Shown: one piece after another, positions 50,498 to 63,990 of the stretch
Numbering within the stretch: the stretch's first letter is position 1
How the letters are laid out: each line of letters opens with the position of its first letter
Assembly (NCBI GenBank): GCA_023846275.1
Contig: CM043869.1
Location: forward strand, 17,083,501 to 17,147,500
Reading direction: 5' to 3'
Source of the DNA: Vanilla planifolia
Lineage: Eukaryota; Streptophyta; Magnoliopsida; Asparagales; Orchidaceae
DNA length: 64,000 bases
Position numbers and translations under genes: made by a program
The notes under the pieces: model-generated
The model's database searches: none
The model's input: the letters and a program-made list of their open reading frames with translations, nothing else
Told to the model about the DNA's origin: nothing

Positions 50498-50542
50498 TCA
50501 TTCTTCCAAGGAACCAGGGTTATCAGGTCCACCAAGTATGAC
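50498..50542 (-). CDS. SCAB-type gene, last exon
   Basis: Acceptor TTCATGTTAG, then 14 codons (VILGGPDNPGSLEE) and TGA. SCAB1 ends in a similar way, with VTLAGPED followed by a short tail. The bases below to about 50,330 are probably 3' UTR; no clear AATAAA was found. Confidence 0.85.
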   Translation of the reverse strand, partial: VILGGPDNPGSLEE

Positions 50543-53500
50543 CTAACATGAAAGAAACATAAGCACAAGAACGTTATATCTAAGCTTGTTTGTTTGGGAA
50601 AAACTGTGTTCAATGTGCAAAGGATGAGAAGGTTAACCATTGTATTATCTATGATGAAAACAAGCAAGCACTCGTTTGCTTGTTAAGCGCAAAGTGACTT
50701 TGGTGAATACAAACAAGCATTAAATAAGAAAACTGCAGAAGATGAAGCATATACTTACATTACTCTCTGAAGCAAACCTTTGTGCCAGCATAATTGCAGC
50801 ATTTCGTTCAACCTCTGATTCAAAGGCTAAGGAGAACGAGAGGTCTTGCCTTGCCTTCCAGAAAAGCGACCGAGCAGCCGAGTCATGGCCGCCTCTAAGC
50901 CCACAGATCTGTGGAATTTCCAGTAACAAAAGCAAATCAGCTAAGGAAGCATGGTTCATTTCTTTTTTTTTTTCAATTTGCACTTTGTGACTGTGTAAAA
51001 ATTGCTATACTGCATAAGATTTTGATTTGGTAAATATCAGATTGGTTCATGTTGTTTGATCTAATTTACAGATAGGTGTCTCAATTTCACAAACTGAATA
51101 GATTTTTATAATTTTATAGACATAACAATTATATCTCTATTTTTATTATTCCTAACTTGCCTTTGCCTCTGATAAAAAACAATAGAGATTTGTATTGCTA
51201 ATTTTGAAGGACAGTTTAGAGACAAAACAATATTAATTACCAATTTATCATATTAACAAAATTGGTAAGAACCTATTTGGACATTTGAAAATGCAGCAAA
51301 CCTAATTACACATAGAATCATAGAAAATTTTTTCTGCTATTTACCATTTTAATTACACTATTCTACTGCAGAAATCTAGATAACATCAGTTTAAGTAGTG
51401 AATAATGAAATCGATTGCATATGATCCAAATGATGTATTGAGAGGAGTCATACCCAAAACCTTTATGATAACTATATGGGTTTTTTAACAACTAAGCCAA
51501 TGGATACCCACAAATTTACAAGCATATATTGATAATAATTGCATGTTTTTCTCATCATTGGAGTAACTAATATCTCATTTTAAAATTTGGCTAACTGCAT
51601 ATTTTGATTAAACTTCAACATCACCTGCATTGAAGGGGAATAAGTTTCCCTTGCTTTTGTAGTTCTCCCTTTCTGGAGCTTTATCCTTGATTTCCCCACA
51701 AAGAGCACATGATCAGGCTGTGAAGGATGATTGGAACCACTTGTGTGGAGCACAACAACCTGCAAGCAGCAAGATGAACATCAATGTAGTTACTAATGTT
51801 CCAGAAGTTGAACAGTTGGTCAACAATGATGATACTACAATTAAAACTTAAATAGCTTTTAATTTATAAATGCAAAGAACAATAAATTACAAGATATAAA
51901 AAAGCAAAACAAATGGAAGTGCTATCAATTAACAGTTGTCCAATTTGCTTATTCACTTACTAATTAGTATGAGATTTATTTGTCAAGAATATTTTTGTTC
52001 AAGTAAGCTAAAATTTTCAATGGTAATTCTTTATTAGAGAAAGGAGTAGCACGTCGATTCCACATCATGGAAAACATTCCCAGAATGATTTCTCAACTTA
52101 AACACTAATTAGTACTTCATTGATAAACAAAGGAATTCAATATAGGAAATTGACACAATAAGGCTATGGGAGACTTGTAAGTTTAGCCTTTAAGCCTTCT
52201 ATGGTTGTCTGAGCAATTTAATTTAGCATTTGGGTCCTCATTTGGCAATGATAAGTTGATTTTATTGAGCTGAAAAACTTTTTTTTTTCAAGTAGGATCA
52301 CACGCTTAATGAGAGAGGGCAATTAGGCAATCAATTGTGTTACTAAATTCTGAGTTATTAATAAAATAAGTATGGCCTTTTTCCTCAAAAAAAAAAAAAA
52401 AGCAGCTTTTCGATCACAACCCTTCGAGTCCATTTTGGATAAATTACTAATTAGTTTCTTTAGAAGAGTAGATGTTTAATACCAACAAACCAAAATTTAC
52501 ATTAATAGCAAATCCAATAATATTCAAAACAATCCACTGAAGCACAAAATGCATTTTCAATGAATAAGACTAAATAGAACAAAAGAATCAAATTGATTAT
52601 GTTGTTATAGAAATTAAGTATTCATCATACTCTACTGAATATTAGATTCTGTGATATCATTTTTTCTTATTACAGCAAACTCCAACATATGCTGAAGGAT
52701 TCATTTGTTCAGATCATGTCATGTCTATTTCAAAAAAAAAAAAAAAAAAAAAAAAAAATCAACATCAGCACAACTGAGAAGACATTGGCACAATGCTGAA
52801 AAAGTAGAAGATTCCTATAAGAAACTTTTGATTAAATCTTGATGAAACAATCAGAAACAAAAAAAAAAAAAAAGATTCACATAAGGAAAATTATTAATAG
52901 CAGAAGAATAAAGATGAAGAGAAGGACTCAGAAGACTTAGGAAACAACAATGACGTGTTGAACATAAGCAAAATATGTCAGTGCAACGGGAGCACATGAA
53001 CTCTTCCTATTAGTAACAAATATCACAACGTCATATACCACAATTAGGGTTAAGATTCTTCAAGTATGACTCATTTTCACAATTTTTAGATAAAGGGTTT
53101 GTTTACATTTTTTAGATAAAAGATGATTGCATGTCTTCTTTTTAGCCCCTTAATTTTAGATCAAAAGCTCCATTCGATAAGGTTGATCTTCTTCTGTGAT
53201 AACATTTTTTGATGATTGATGTAGGCAGGCTTTTGGAATGCTTGTTCCTTTCAAAATTGCATGCTCATTTCATTTTTCTACTTAAGTTCTTTACCTATGA
53301 GAATTTTAGTTTCAGTAATGTCAGCAAGCAATGCCTTCTACGGAACTGATTTAGAAGTAAATCCAAGAGAGGGATCCAAAGCATACAACTTAGAAAGATA
53401 AACTGGAAGAATGATTGAATGGAATCTGAAACAGAATGATTCTAGGAAAAGAGGAAAACCTGCATGAGTGAAATTTCCATTAGTCAGAATAAGAGGGAAT

Positions 53501-55251
53501 TGATCCCATGCTAAAAAAAAGGGTGAATAGGGCATCGTGATTGAATGGAGTTTGAAATAGAAAGATTATTAGTAAGGAGTAGAACTGATAATTGATTTGG
53601 TTCTAACCCATACTTAGAGATTTGGGTAGAGAGATTAGGTGTGGTCCAACTCAGGTGGTTCTTGCTTCTTCAAACCTTGAATCAACAAAATATGTGCTCA
53701 TTCTCAACTTCAACAAACGGGTTATCAAGAAATGAACAAAGGTCCACCATTTATGTTCAACATTCAATCCAAATACTTAATTCTAATACCAATTACAATG
53801 CTCCAATTCCAATACTTTCAAAAAGCTTTGTGTTAATTACATACTTTAAACATTGCTGTAGATTGTAAATATTTGTATTTGTTAGGATCTTCACTTTATG
53901 GTGAAATATTTTTCTCACTTTAGCCATTCATATTTAACTATAAAAGAACAAAAAGGTCTACAAAAACTTTATATGAAGCCTTGGTATTTTTTAAGAAGAG
54001 TGAAGAATTTAGTAGTGGAACCAAGAACTAGATTAAAAGTTGGTTCTTGAATATCTAAAACCAAGAAAATTCATGTAGTTTCTCTAAAACTAGAGAGAAC
54101 TAAGTCAAACTAAACCAGAATTGCACACCTAATTTATTCCAAAAACAATCAAGACATTGTAGACTAAGTGAGATTAAAATCATGGTATTATTATATAAGA
54201 CAGATATAAGAGTATTAGAACCTTCATTAGTAAACATTTTTAAGATAAGGAAGCCTTTGACAAAATAAAATGAGAAATAATTACAATCACCCAATTTGAT
54301 ATAACATAACAATACATTCTAATCCATTTCCTATTTCCTAAGGAATAATATAGAAGTGAATCCAACATATTCATTCAAAGTACAGGCCTAAGAAAAGACG
54401 AGAGAAAATTCAAATGCATATTCAAATAGAAAAATTTAAGGGAAGGGAAGACCTACACGAGTTTGAAGTTTTGCATATGAACAAAAAGGCAAGAGAATGG
54501 ATCGTTGCTAGAGCAATGGTCATAGCAAGTAGTCTTATAAGCCAAATGGTTCAAAAAATAAAGGGCCAAAAGACTGCTCAGATTGAAACACAGATTATTG
54601 AAGTTAAATGTTGCATTATTGAAAGAAGTAAACAATACTTTTAATGCGACACTTAGTCATGTAGCTTCAAAATCAAAACATTAAATTTTAAAAGACATAA
54701 ACCTTTAGATTTGAAACCATTCAACTCAAAATACCAATTCCCGCTATTTGGATTAAAGCAGCAGCTTGCAACACTTATGTGATGCTAAAAGAAACATAAG
54801 GGACTCACATTAAATTCTGCTTCTTTCTTTCTTACAAGTGCATCAACAAAGGTTCCCAGCTCTACAGCTGTTCACATGTAATGTATTAGAGTAAGTTCCA
54901 GGTAAAGAACACTAAATCAGTGCTTCAAGTTGCTGCTATATCATATACATGCAATTGAACTTTACTGAAGCCAAAAATGCAAAAAAAACTCAAACTAATA
55001 TTGTAAACTAATCCAAACATGCTAATGAAATAAAAGGTTAAATAAACACAAAACATAAGTGATTCTCTGAAAAGGAAAAGTTTAACATACACATATAACA
55101 ATAAAAAATAAATTCAGTTAAATTCCTGCTTGTACATTACAACTTCATTAAGAAACTACTTCTCATTTTAGAGGACTCCAAAAAATAAAAAAAATGAGAG
55201 AGGCCCAATCCCCATTGCTTGAGGGAGGGAGGTTCCAATTTGTACCATTCC

Positions 55252-55290
<39 letters not shown>

Positions 55291-56802
55291 AGAATGAAAC
55301 AAGGTAGAAAACAAGAGAAAGAACATGATAAATTGGGAGGATATAGCAAAACATGAGGAAGATTGGTGGAAGACACATATGAGCAGCAATTGCATCCACA
55401 CAAGGCTTCCTAATATTTTCTTGGCTGAATGGCATTGAGCTAGAGAACTACGGGGAATTTATCCGATGCAGTTCATCTTCATATTAATGCACGTTTATGT
55501 TGCCTCTTCCATTGTAATTGCAATTGCAATATCGAGTACTTCAAACAAGTAGAAAAGTATAACCATGAAATGTTTTGCATGTAATTATGCATACTTATGA
55601 AAAATACTAGCAAAGTTGAACTTGCAAATATAGAATATGTACTTATAAAAAATTAAAAATTACAACAACAATAAGTTTTAATACCACCAAGTGATATTGA
55701 ATGTGTGAATCCTTCTTTGTCACTTTTCCCTATCCATTAACAACCATTCACTTGTATAAAAACATGATAAGTTATTTTTTCTATTAAGTACATGTAATAT
55801 ATTTTTAAGTCTACACCTTTTTCATAAGAAACAATTCCAACTTTGTATCTCCTACTAATGCCATTCGGTGGCTTTCATTTAACATGTTTAAACTATATAA
55901 GCATGCTTCCTAAACATTTCCTTGATCAGTGCTAACAAAACTTCTCTAGAATGGAGTTATTTTTAATTATAATTATTGAAATATGTGCTGATCTATGTCA
56001 ATATTCTTAACTTTGTAATACTCATTTTATTTGTTTGTTTCATCCTTACAAGACAATATTTTATACCATATAACATTATCAATCTCACTGCAATCTTATA
56101 AAACTTATATTTAATCTTAAGTGGAATACCTCGATCACAAAATGCACGATAAACATCCGTCCATTTCTTCCAACATTGGTGAATCCTATTATAATATCCT
56201 CGTCAATTCAATCATTATATTGGTGAACTTAAGACAAAATGTTAAATAATAAAAGATTTTGTGATCTAGGATAGCTTATAAAATAAAATTCCTGAGACTT
56301 CAAGGTCATTCTCCATAGGTTTAATTTAAGTTTAGTCCTCCACAAAACTAATTTGTTGCTTGCTAAAAAGTTGCTCTAACCAACAAAGCTACAGGAGCTT
56401 GCTTTTGAGGAAATCAAAAGATGATAAAAAGTCCACTAAAGATTTACTTAAAATTCCTTATTTTGTGAAAACTTCACACGCCATTTCGTTACAGCAACTA
56501 ATACCTATTCTAAGCATATGAATGGTTTACTAATTCTCACAGTTCAATTAAAAGTGGATGAGGATTTTCCTTTAACCAAAGAGAATAATAAACTAAAGAA
56601 CATATGATTCAACAGCTAGAAATCACACAGAAGGAACACCTCTTCAACATAAAATGTTCCATCATTTTGAATGTGAACCAACCAGAATTTATAGGACCAG
56701 TTGTGGTAACTGCAACCTTTTCACCATTTTCAAAAGAAACCTCTGCCACCAAGAAATGTCCAACATCAAAAGGCTCTGGGGAATAATTCGGCCCAATTGC
56801 TC
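50498..56802 (-). CDS. SCAB-type actin-binding protein, 3' part of gene
   Basis: Five exons on the minus strand read without a stop and join in phase: 56,802-56,683, 54,867-54,809, 51,759-51,625, 50,908-50,759 and 50,542-50,498 (TGA at 50,498-50,500), about 168 codons. The product matches the C-terminal Ig-PH part of SCAB proteins: YSPEPFDVG (Ig end), LGTFVDALVRKKEAEFN, VGKSRIKLQKG, ICGLRGGHDSAARSLFW, FESEVERNAAIMLAQRFA, then VILGGPDNPGSLEE at the end. SCAB1 of Arabidopsis (about 500 residues) binds, bundles and stabilises actin filaments and helps stomata close; its N-terminal actin-binding and coiled-coil parts should lie to the right but were not found before 64,000. Introns here are 215 to 3,049 bases. 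Family is clear; exact paralogue is not. Confidence 0.88.
50759..50908 (-). CDS. SCAB-type gene, 150-base exon (PH fold)
   Basis: Acceptor AAATTCCACAG, donor GTAAGT. It encodes 50 residues in phase 0: ICGLRGGHDSAARSLFWKAR and FESEVERNAAIMLAQRFA. This is the most conserved part of SCAB proteins (CGVRGGGNAA, FESERERNAAIMLARRFA). Confidence 0.9.
51625..51759 (-). CDS. SCAB-type gene, 135-base exon (PH fold)
   Basis: Acceptor GCTGCTTGCAG, donor GTGATG. It encodes 45 residues in phase 0, including VVVLHTSGSNHP, VGKSRIKLQKG and ETYSPSMQ. SCAB1 has VGKMRIKLCKG and YYSSAMQ at the same place. Confidence 0.88.
51760..54808 (-). other. Long intron of the SCAB-type gene
   Basis: 3,049 bases with poly-A runs at 52,386-52,401, 52,732-52,758 and 52,859-52,874 on the plus strand. 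No coding content was seen on either strand. Confidence 0.75.
54809..54867 (-). CDS. SCAB-type gene, 59-base exon
   Basis: Acceptor GTGAACAG, donor GTGAGT. Joined to the upstream exon it reads NSAVELGTFVDALVRKKEAE, matching the GLGSYVEALVRK segment of SCAB1. Confidence 0.85.
54868..56682 (-). other. Intron of the SCAB-type gene
   Basis: 1,815 bases containing a (GA)n microsatellite at 55,255-55,287. No exon or ORF with recognisable content. Confidence 0.75.
55255..55287 (+). repeat. (GA)n microsatellite
   Basis: About 16 uninterrupted GA units inside an intron of the SCAB-type gene. Confidence 0.95.
56683..56802 (-). CDS. SCAB-type gene, exon with end of Ig domain
   Basis: Acceptor TTTTGGCACAG, then 120 coding bases, donor G|GTTGGT. 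It encodes AIGPNYSPEPFDVG and ENGEKVAVTTTGPINS. It begins in phase with a split Gly codon, so a coding exon must precede it. Confidence 0.85.
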
Positions 56803-59800
56803 CTGTGCCAAAACAAAAAGAAGATTACTCCAAAATCTGAAATAAGATCCAAATGAGGTATCAGCAAGAAGAGAATCAAAAGGTTGCCCATAAAATAAGA
56901 AAAAGCTCACCAAAAAAAAATAGCGCTTGACAGATCAGGAAACAGTAAGTTTGAGAAAAAGAATTAAAAAATAGCAGAAATAAAGAATGAAAGGAAATGG
57001 AAGTTTCAGTGTAATATCTTGGTCAAAGAACAGCATAATCAAAGTGGAAGAAGAGCACTGGATTATACTAACTTTGTAGTGACAAAAGAATCACTAGCAA
57101 TAAAGGAGAAAAAAAGAAGAAAAGTTAAGTTCACAACAAACTATGTGCTGGTAAATGAAAAGGAGAAGCCCTGTTATGTATGTCGCCAAACTTATAGCAG
57201 AGATCAAATATCGTGACTTCAGAAATTAAGCATTTGGTATCATCTAAACCATCTTATTTGAAGTTCAAGATCAACTCAACTACATACAGAATGGAGATCA
57301 CTTATTAATAAGCATACTGGACAGAAGTAATTGTTGCTGTTGCATGATGTCAATCAGCAACGGCTACTAGTATCAAGTAGTTCCATATCCCTGATTAAAT
57401 TTTGGAGATTAATAAGTAAAAAGATGAAGTCTATCATTATCTGGCATTGGTTATAAAACTCAGAAGTTATGCAATATAAAGGGCTTAGTATAGGAAGTCA
57501 TTCAAATGTGTATTAAAGTAAAATTAGAATATTTGCATGCATTGAGCAATGCCAAAAAAATCACATTAAAATGAAGAGGATAAATATTTTGATTTTAAAG
57601 CAGGAATGCTTTTTGTTGAAAAACCCAAAACAATGCACACTATGTGAGCTAAACTATAGTCAACCCTATACAACATCCTCAAGGTCTTATGCAAGTCTAA
57701 TGATTACAAAAACATTCTGTAGGTTACGATGCTGAGAAACACGATGAGTTCTATATTAACTAATTGATAATAGGTGTTTCAATTCCACAAAACTCACCCA
57801 CAAAAAGGCTACGGGTAATTTAATCTGTTTTAAGTTTAACCGAGATTAAGATGGTTAGACGATTGTCACATAAGCATGAACAAGATCAGAAATTCCTACA
57901 TGGAAAGGTTGCAATTACCTTAGTTTGAATTATATAGTATGAACATGCATGGAGAGACACCATAACCAAGCAACATAACTTTCTAAAAAATAAGAAACAA
58001 ACACAATATGACTTGACAAATAAAAAATTAATATATATTGTTTACAATAACACAATTAACAATTTATATTTAATAAAAAATATGAAACATTAAGTAAAGA
58101 CGATTCAATTGATGGAAACAAAGAATAAAAGATGAGCAATAATTATAAACTTATTTTCCGTAAATTAACTAGACATGTGCCAATTTGTATTTGCATACTT
58201 TGTGGTCAAACTTTAGTCTAATCTATAAGCATTGTGGCATACTTGCATAATAAGAATAATTTTTCAATAGTATTATCATAAGTTGTTTTGAAACATTTTC
58301 CAAATTTTAACAATCATATCATTATATATAACAAGAGATCTAATTCCACAAGCAACCCAAAGGTGCAAAAAAAAAAAAAAAACAAATTAACAAGAATAAC
58401 ATAAAATTAACTGGATGGAGTAAGGAAAAGGGTTGCATATTGTATGAGGATAAATTACATTATGATATTGCTCAATGAAAGAAATAAAGGGTAAGAACAA
58501 AACATAAAGGAACCTAACTATGAACAAAGTTGTAACCTCAAATGGAAGGTGTCCTTAAAAAGAAGGGAAGGATATGACATCCTTACAGTCAAGGAAGCTT
58601 GGTCACCATCAGAGAAAAACTGACTTTTGCAGGAGGGAGAGTGAACGTTCAATTAGATTTAGGGAGAAAATCGATGCTAGAAGAGACAAGACTCGAGAGG
58701 AGCTTAGATACATATCTTGCCTCATGCATTAACCCATATAATTCATTTGAATGGTAAAAATCAGTTTTTTTTAAACTATAAACATTGAGCATACAAGTGC
58801 CCAACTAGTGTCAAAGAAGTGTCTAGCCAAACACATCAAGTATATTATTTTTTTTTTAATTCAAACACATCATGTGGCATATTCGATCTACCATTTTCCT
58901 GTCCTTAGAGAACTCTGGCACTAGCACGATGAGAAATATAAAGTGTCTATACTTCCTAGGATTCCAACAAAGAAAAATTATCCAAATTTACACATGTACA
59001 TACTTCACTAGATGACTTCAACACAGGTATACCGAGGTGAATTGAAGTGTTTGTACTTCTACATATAGCTACTCCAACAATGAATTATTCAAAAATTTAC
59101 TTATGTGCATAGGAAAAAAAGACTGAAAATTACATGAAAAGGTACTACCAATGAACATTCATATATGGCAAATTGTCAAGACGAGATATTGATAGATGAA
59201 AATGAAGACAACAAAACATCTTACTTTTAGAGATGACCTATTACAGATTTGCAATGGATCTATAACCAGAAAAAGTTATCATTAATTTAAGAAACGAGGT
59301 AAAATGCGAAATTTACAACAGATTGATAACAATTACAAATTCCATAGATAAAAAATATAGTGAGAAGCATCCTTCTATGTTTTCAATATAATCCTTGTGA
59401 TGAAATTACCTGTCTAGCATGAAAAAGGAATCTACAACAGACTAATGTTTTCCTCACAGAATGATAGCTGCAATAAGCTAATATGATTATCACTGAAAAT
59501 TATTTGTGATGTGATCATTACTAAAGACATTTATAGATGTTTTTCGAAAGCATTCAAAGCCATCTATGAGGAATAACCATCATGAATGGCTCTTTTAAAA
59601 GAAAAATAAATCCTCTACAATGGCCATAAAAATTTGCCACTAATCCATCATAAACTAGGCTACATTTTAGTTGCATGGACTTTTTCATTCCTTTAAATGC
59701 ACATAAACACACAATCGTGCTCTCCCCTTCCTCGCTTGCCTCCCTCTCTCTCTCTCTTCCCCACTCACCCCGCTCTCGTTCAACTTAGCAACATGGCCCC

Positions 59801-61225
59801 TTTCCCGCTCCTAGAACCCAACAAGGGTTGATTTTCATTCAATTACAAACATGCCTGGAACAACTCAAAATCAAACTGTTTTATTCATTAATGAATCAAA
59901 ACTTATCCGAAATTGAAATGAGTTCAACTTAAAATCAAATTTACAATTCCAATATCCATGCAAAAGGGAAAAGAAAAATTCTTTTTTTATAGAAAAGTTT
60001 ATTGATAACATGGAGTTACAAAAAACAGACTTTTTTGGAGTTTTTTTTGAAAAATCCATGTAAACAAAATAAATATTAAAAAAAATTTAGGAGCAGCCCA
60101 TAAAATGGTATTTGCTAACCAAATTTCACTGCAAGATATACAGTCAGAATACAGGTAACTCAGACGTTCTACAAGATAAAGATATCAGCAATTGCTCGTA
60201 GTTATGTCTGGATTTGTTTGCTTAATCATTGCTATATAAGATTAACTGACACAAGGGCAAATTGATAGTAAAGCCTCAGTGGCTGAAAACAAATAATCAT
60301 TTGGGGTTCATCTCAAAACAGTGCAGTAGCTGCTTGTGCATAACACCAATTGAAATCAAAGGAACTTGAAACAATCAATAAATCAACTATTGCGCATGTT
60401 TTAATGAGTAGAAAATTCTTCTGGCAAATAAGATACCCCTAAAAAGAAACAGAAATATAAGATCACAGGAAACACGAAGTGTACGATCACAATTGTCCCA
60501 TTGGAAAAGATGATCACAACTCTGACCTTTAAACCAAAGATAAATAAAGAAAATTTTGAAATATATATAAAAGAAGAGATGCAGATCTTATATAGCAAAG
60601 ATGACACAAACCTAAAAACACAGATAAAGGTTAACGATGAGATTTACAATCTAATTAAAGAATACGTAAAGAAGAAGCATGAACACAAGAAAAACTATAA
60701 GAGAAACTGAAATAGCAAACAAGCAGAACCTCCACAAAAACTTCAGCATTTCCAAAATCAGCCCAAGTTAAAAATACAAGATATTTAACAGAATGTGTGC
60801 TAAACCCCATCATCAACAACTTGAAATAAAATAGGCAGCAAGAATCATAGCCAAACAGTGAACCAGAAGTTGCTGTTGTAGCACAACCACAAATGGATGC
60901 CCTCCATGTTAGATCTAACAGAAAGGCGCTAGAAAGTCAGCTCAAGAAAAGTTCTGAAGGAAATAATTAAAGGGTTGCAACAGGAAAGAAAGAGGAATGG
61001 ATTTGTAACCCTAAGTAAACAATAAATAGTACTAAAAGAAATAGCAGGTTGATGATCATCCAACTAACTGTTCAGTGTCTCAACATAAAATAATTTAGAT
61101 CACGACTGCTTTTTGATCTCGTGGCATGAAAAAAACTGCAAAATGAAGGCACCAAGTTCAAACAGGCAACCGTGAGCATATTACAGAAATCAGGAAGCCA
61201 TTCCGTTGTCTTTCCAAATTAAAAA

Positions 61226-61295
<70 letters not shown>

Positions 61296-63600
61296 CAAAT
61301 ATACATAGTTATATATGTATATATATGTTTCGAGTTGACTCAACAAATAAAAGAGTGAGTAAACCCTAACTCGAAATCAAACTAAATTATGGGTTGTGCT
61401 ACATCTTGATAAAACTTGAAATTTTAATTAAAATACAAATTAAACTAAATCTCAACATAATAACAAAAAATTTTCAATACTGACACATTCTTCATCCTTA
61501 ATCTTGGCCATCTATAGCCCATATCCTCAACTTAAGACACTCCATCCACCTTCTTTCTAACCCCAGTTGCCACTTTCCCCCATTTCCTTGACCCCTACCA
61601 CCTCTTCCCTCAGTTTAACCCGTGACATGCCTTATTCCTACCTCTCTTTTGCATCTTTTCCTCAAACACTCACTCCCCATGCCATTGTTTTAGTTACGTT
61701 TTTCTCTCTCTGTTTTTCTCATTGAACATTTCAAGGTCCTAGATAGAAACTAGAAAAATCATAACTCATAACTATAGGATTCTAAATCATCCACCTATAA
61801 GCAAAGCAGAGGAAGCATGTAAAGAATCATGTTAAAAACATGCTAATTTAAGACCCATGTAATCATCTTGCTTGTACTTCCATTTTCTTCTCAATAAGCT
61901 TATTATTCCCTGACCAATAAATGCCTTTAGTAAGAGGCCATGAATACCACCCATTACATTTTGCCAATAAGAATCTTTTTTCTCTTCCAACAATGTCATT
62001 GTTGATTTGAAATCTGAGTTTATTACTATTCCCCCAAAATCTTACTTTTATGCAACATTCAAACTCTTATTAACAATCCATATTTCAATCTAAACAAAAG
62101 CTTTCTTAAGTTTTTGAAACTATCCACAAACATATTGAACCAAACAGAATTCCAAAGACAAGTAGAGTTTGTGAGTCAACAAATCAGAACATCCATATTG
62201 ATTTTAATCCACCTTCAATAGGATTACTTTGACCAAACATACATCTATTTTTCACAAAAGACCATTGTGGACTAAGAGACCATGCCCCCATTTTATTTCG
62301 AACAATATTTTTGATGTGATCTACTTCATCAAGATCTTTTGAAAAAAAATCCTCATGAATCTGTTTATAACTTCCATATCCATAACATGTAGATGAGAGT
62401 TGTAAAATGGATTTTCCAACTTTTGTCCAATTTGTGTTGACTTCATGAGTTTAAATTCATGCTAAACTATCCTCATATGGACTAGCCAAGTTGAGATGAT
62501 TTGTGCAATGATATGCCACAAGGAAGCACAAACCTACAAAAGATTTGGTCATTAAATTCAATTCCATATGTGACAAACTATTGTGCCCTAAAGGAGTTCT
62601 TTGTATCATCGGCTAAGATAAGTAGAGAACATCCATCAAATCATAAGAATCAAGGAGTAGTATGGTGAGGGCAGAAATTTCCTAGGATAAAATTGATGAT
62701 GATTATTGTGGAACAAGTATATTAAAAAAAAGATCTTGATGAGTTTCCAAAGCAGATTTACATAACATTAAGTTGGAGTGGTCAACCCAATTCTAGCCAT
62801 AAAGTCATGAGTTTTTAGCATCTACCAAACAGCCATCCACAAGGAAACACTGAATCTATGCTTGCACCCCTTGAACCAAATAATATCAATATCATCCATG
62901 ATCAAAGTTCACATGGAAGATAGTGGCATCAAGACAATGAAAGGAAAATGTGGGATCCAATCTCCAAATGATGGTCTCCTTCTCAATAGAATTGTGATGA
63001 ATGCAAGCGTGGTAAGAATGCATTGGCAACCATCTAACCATTATCAAGGTTGGGTTGAACACCAGCCTAGATTGGACTTGTATAAGTAGATGTACCCTTC
63101 CAAAAGCTACAAGTTTGACTAAAAGAAAATGGTTCATAATAATTGTGGTGTCAAACACTTTATTTGGGAAGCTTGAACAAAAAGCAATGCAACTCCATTT
63201 TAGCCTTGTTACTTTAAGCCAAAACTTTTGCATTTTCTAAATAATAGAGATAATGATGTAGAGATTTGTCTTTTTGCATTTCATCAGGGTCATCCTATTG
63301 GATCAATTACTTGTGTTTTCTATAGATGATGTGCAAAAGTAACATTTCTTTATGTTGTTCTCAATATAATAAAATCAGGCCTATGTTCATAACAAAATCC
63401 TTTAGAAGATAAATCTTATTGCCAACAAATTCGAAGGGCATGACCTTGAAGAAAATCTGCAATGTATAACAAGAAACTTTAAAAAATTCTTTCCAAGTAG
63501 AAAGTCACACTAAGAAGTCAAAATAATCCATAAAAATCCTTATACACAGACGCGAAGCAAATATGAGAAAAAGATAGCTTAGATAAAATTCAAACCATTT
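56803..63600. other. AT-rich DNA: long intron or intergenic
   Basis: The next SCAB exon upstream should encode an IQWYR-like block (plus strand: TACCA[CT]TG). I looked for that pattern on the minus strand to 64,000 and found none. If the gene is complete this is an intron longer than 7.2 kb. The block 59,700-59,770 is pyrimidine-rich. Confidence 0.4.
61228..61291 (+). repeat. (AT)n microsatellite
   Basis: About 32 AT units, then interrupted by ACATACAAATATACATAG and a second short AT run to about 61,327. Confidence 0.95.
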
Positions 63601-63679
63601 TCATTCCAACTAGTAAAGATCCATAGCACAAGAAAAAGGATAACTCCTTTTGTCCACAAATCTAAACCTATCTAATGTA

Positions 63680-63990
63680 TCCTATATTCTCTTAGCAAAA
63701 ATACTTGAGAATGATCTCTTCAACTTGATAAAGATCTAAAAGAAGAGGAAAATCCCTCAACAAGTTAGAAATCTCATCATTGACGAAAAACTTTATCAAC
63801 CTGACCAAATTAACAAGGCACTCCAACTAAGAATAGATTCACTTCAATACCTATTGGGGCAAACCCATGCAAACCTATCCTGACCTAATAAGGGAAATCT
63901 CAACTTTCCTCCCTCTTCATAAAATTTTCTTTTCTTGGCAAGCATGATCAACTAATCTCCCTTATAAAGTAAAACAACCTTGATTCAATC
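63680..63990 (+). pseudogene. Weak LINE remnant (zf-RVT region)
   Basis: In the plus strand near 63,900-63,985 one frame reads PLHKIFFSWQA, stop, STNLPYKV. This resembles the zf-RVT pattern PxKVKFFxWxAxHxxLPT of plant LINE ORF2. RIDSLQYLLGQ just before it may match the DxxxWxLxxxG block. Composition is AT-rich, unlike the two clear LINEs, so it would be an older or different family. It could be chance. Confidence 0.3.

Noticed and set aside
55163-55435. Frames with a (SL)n run
   Set aside because: Translation of the (GA)n microsatellite in an intron.
57019-57216. Plus-strand frame with a CYVCRQ segment
   Set aside because: Only one CxxC, no zinc-finger partner and no splice context; AT-rich chance frame.
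62892-63233. Minus-strand frame of 113 codons with NKVFDTTIIMNHFL
   Set aside because: Considered as an RT motif A remnant (KAFDxxxWxFL), but no neighbouring RT motif agrees, so not called.
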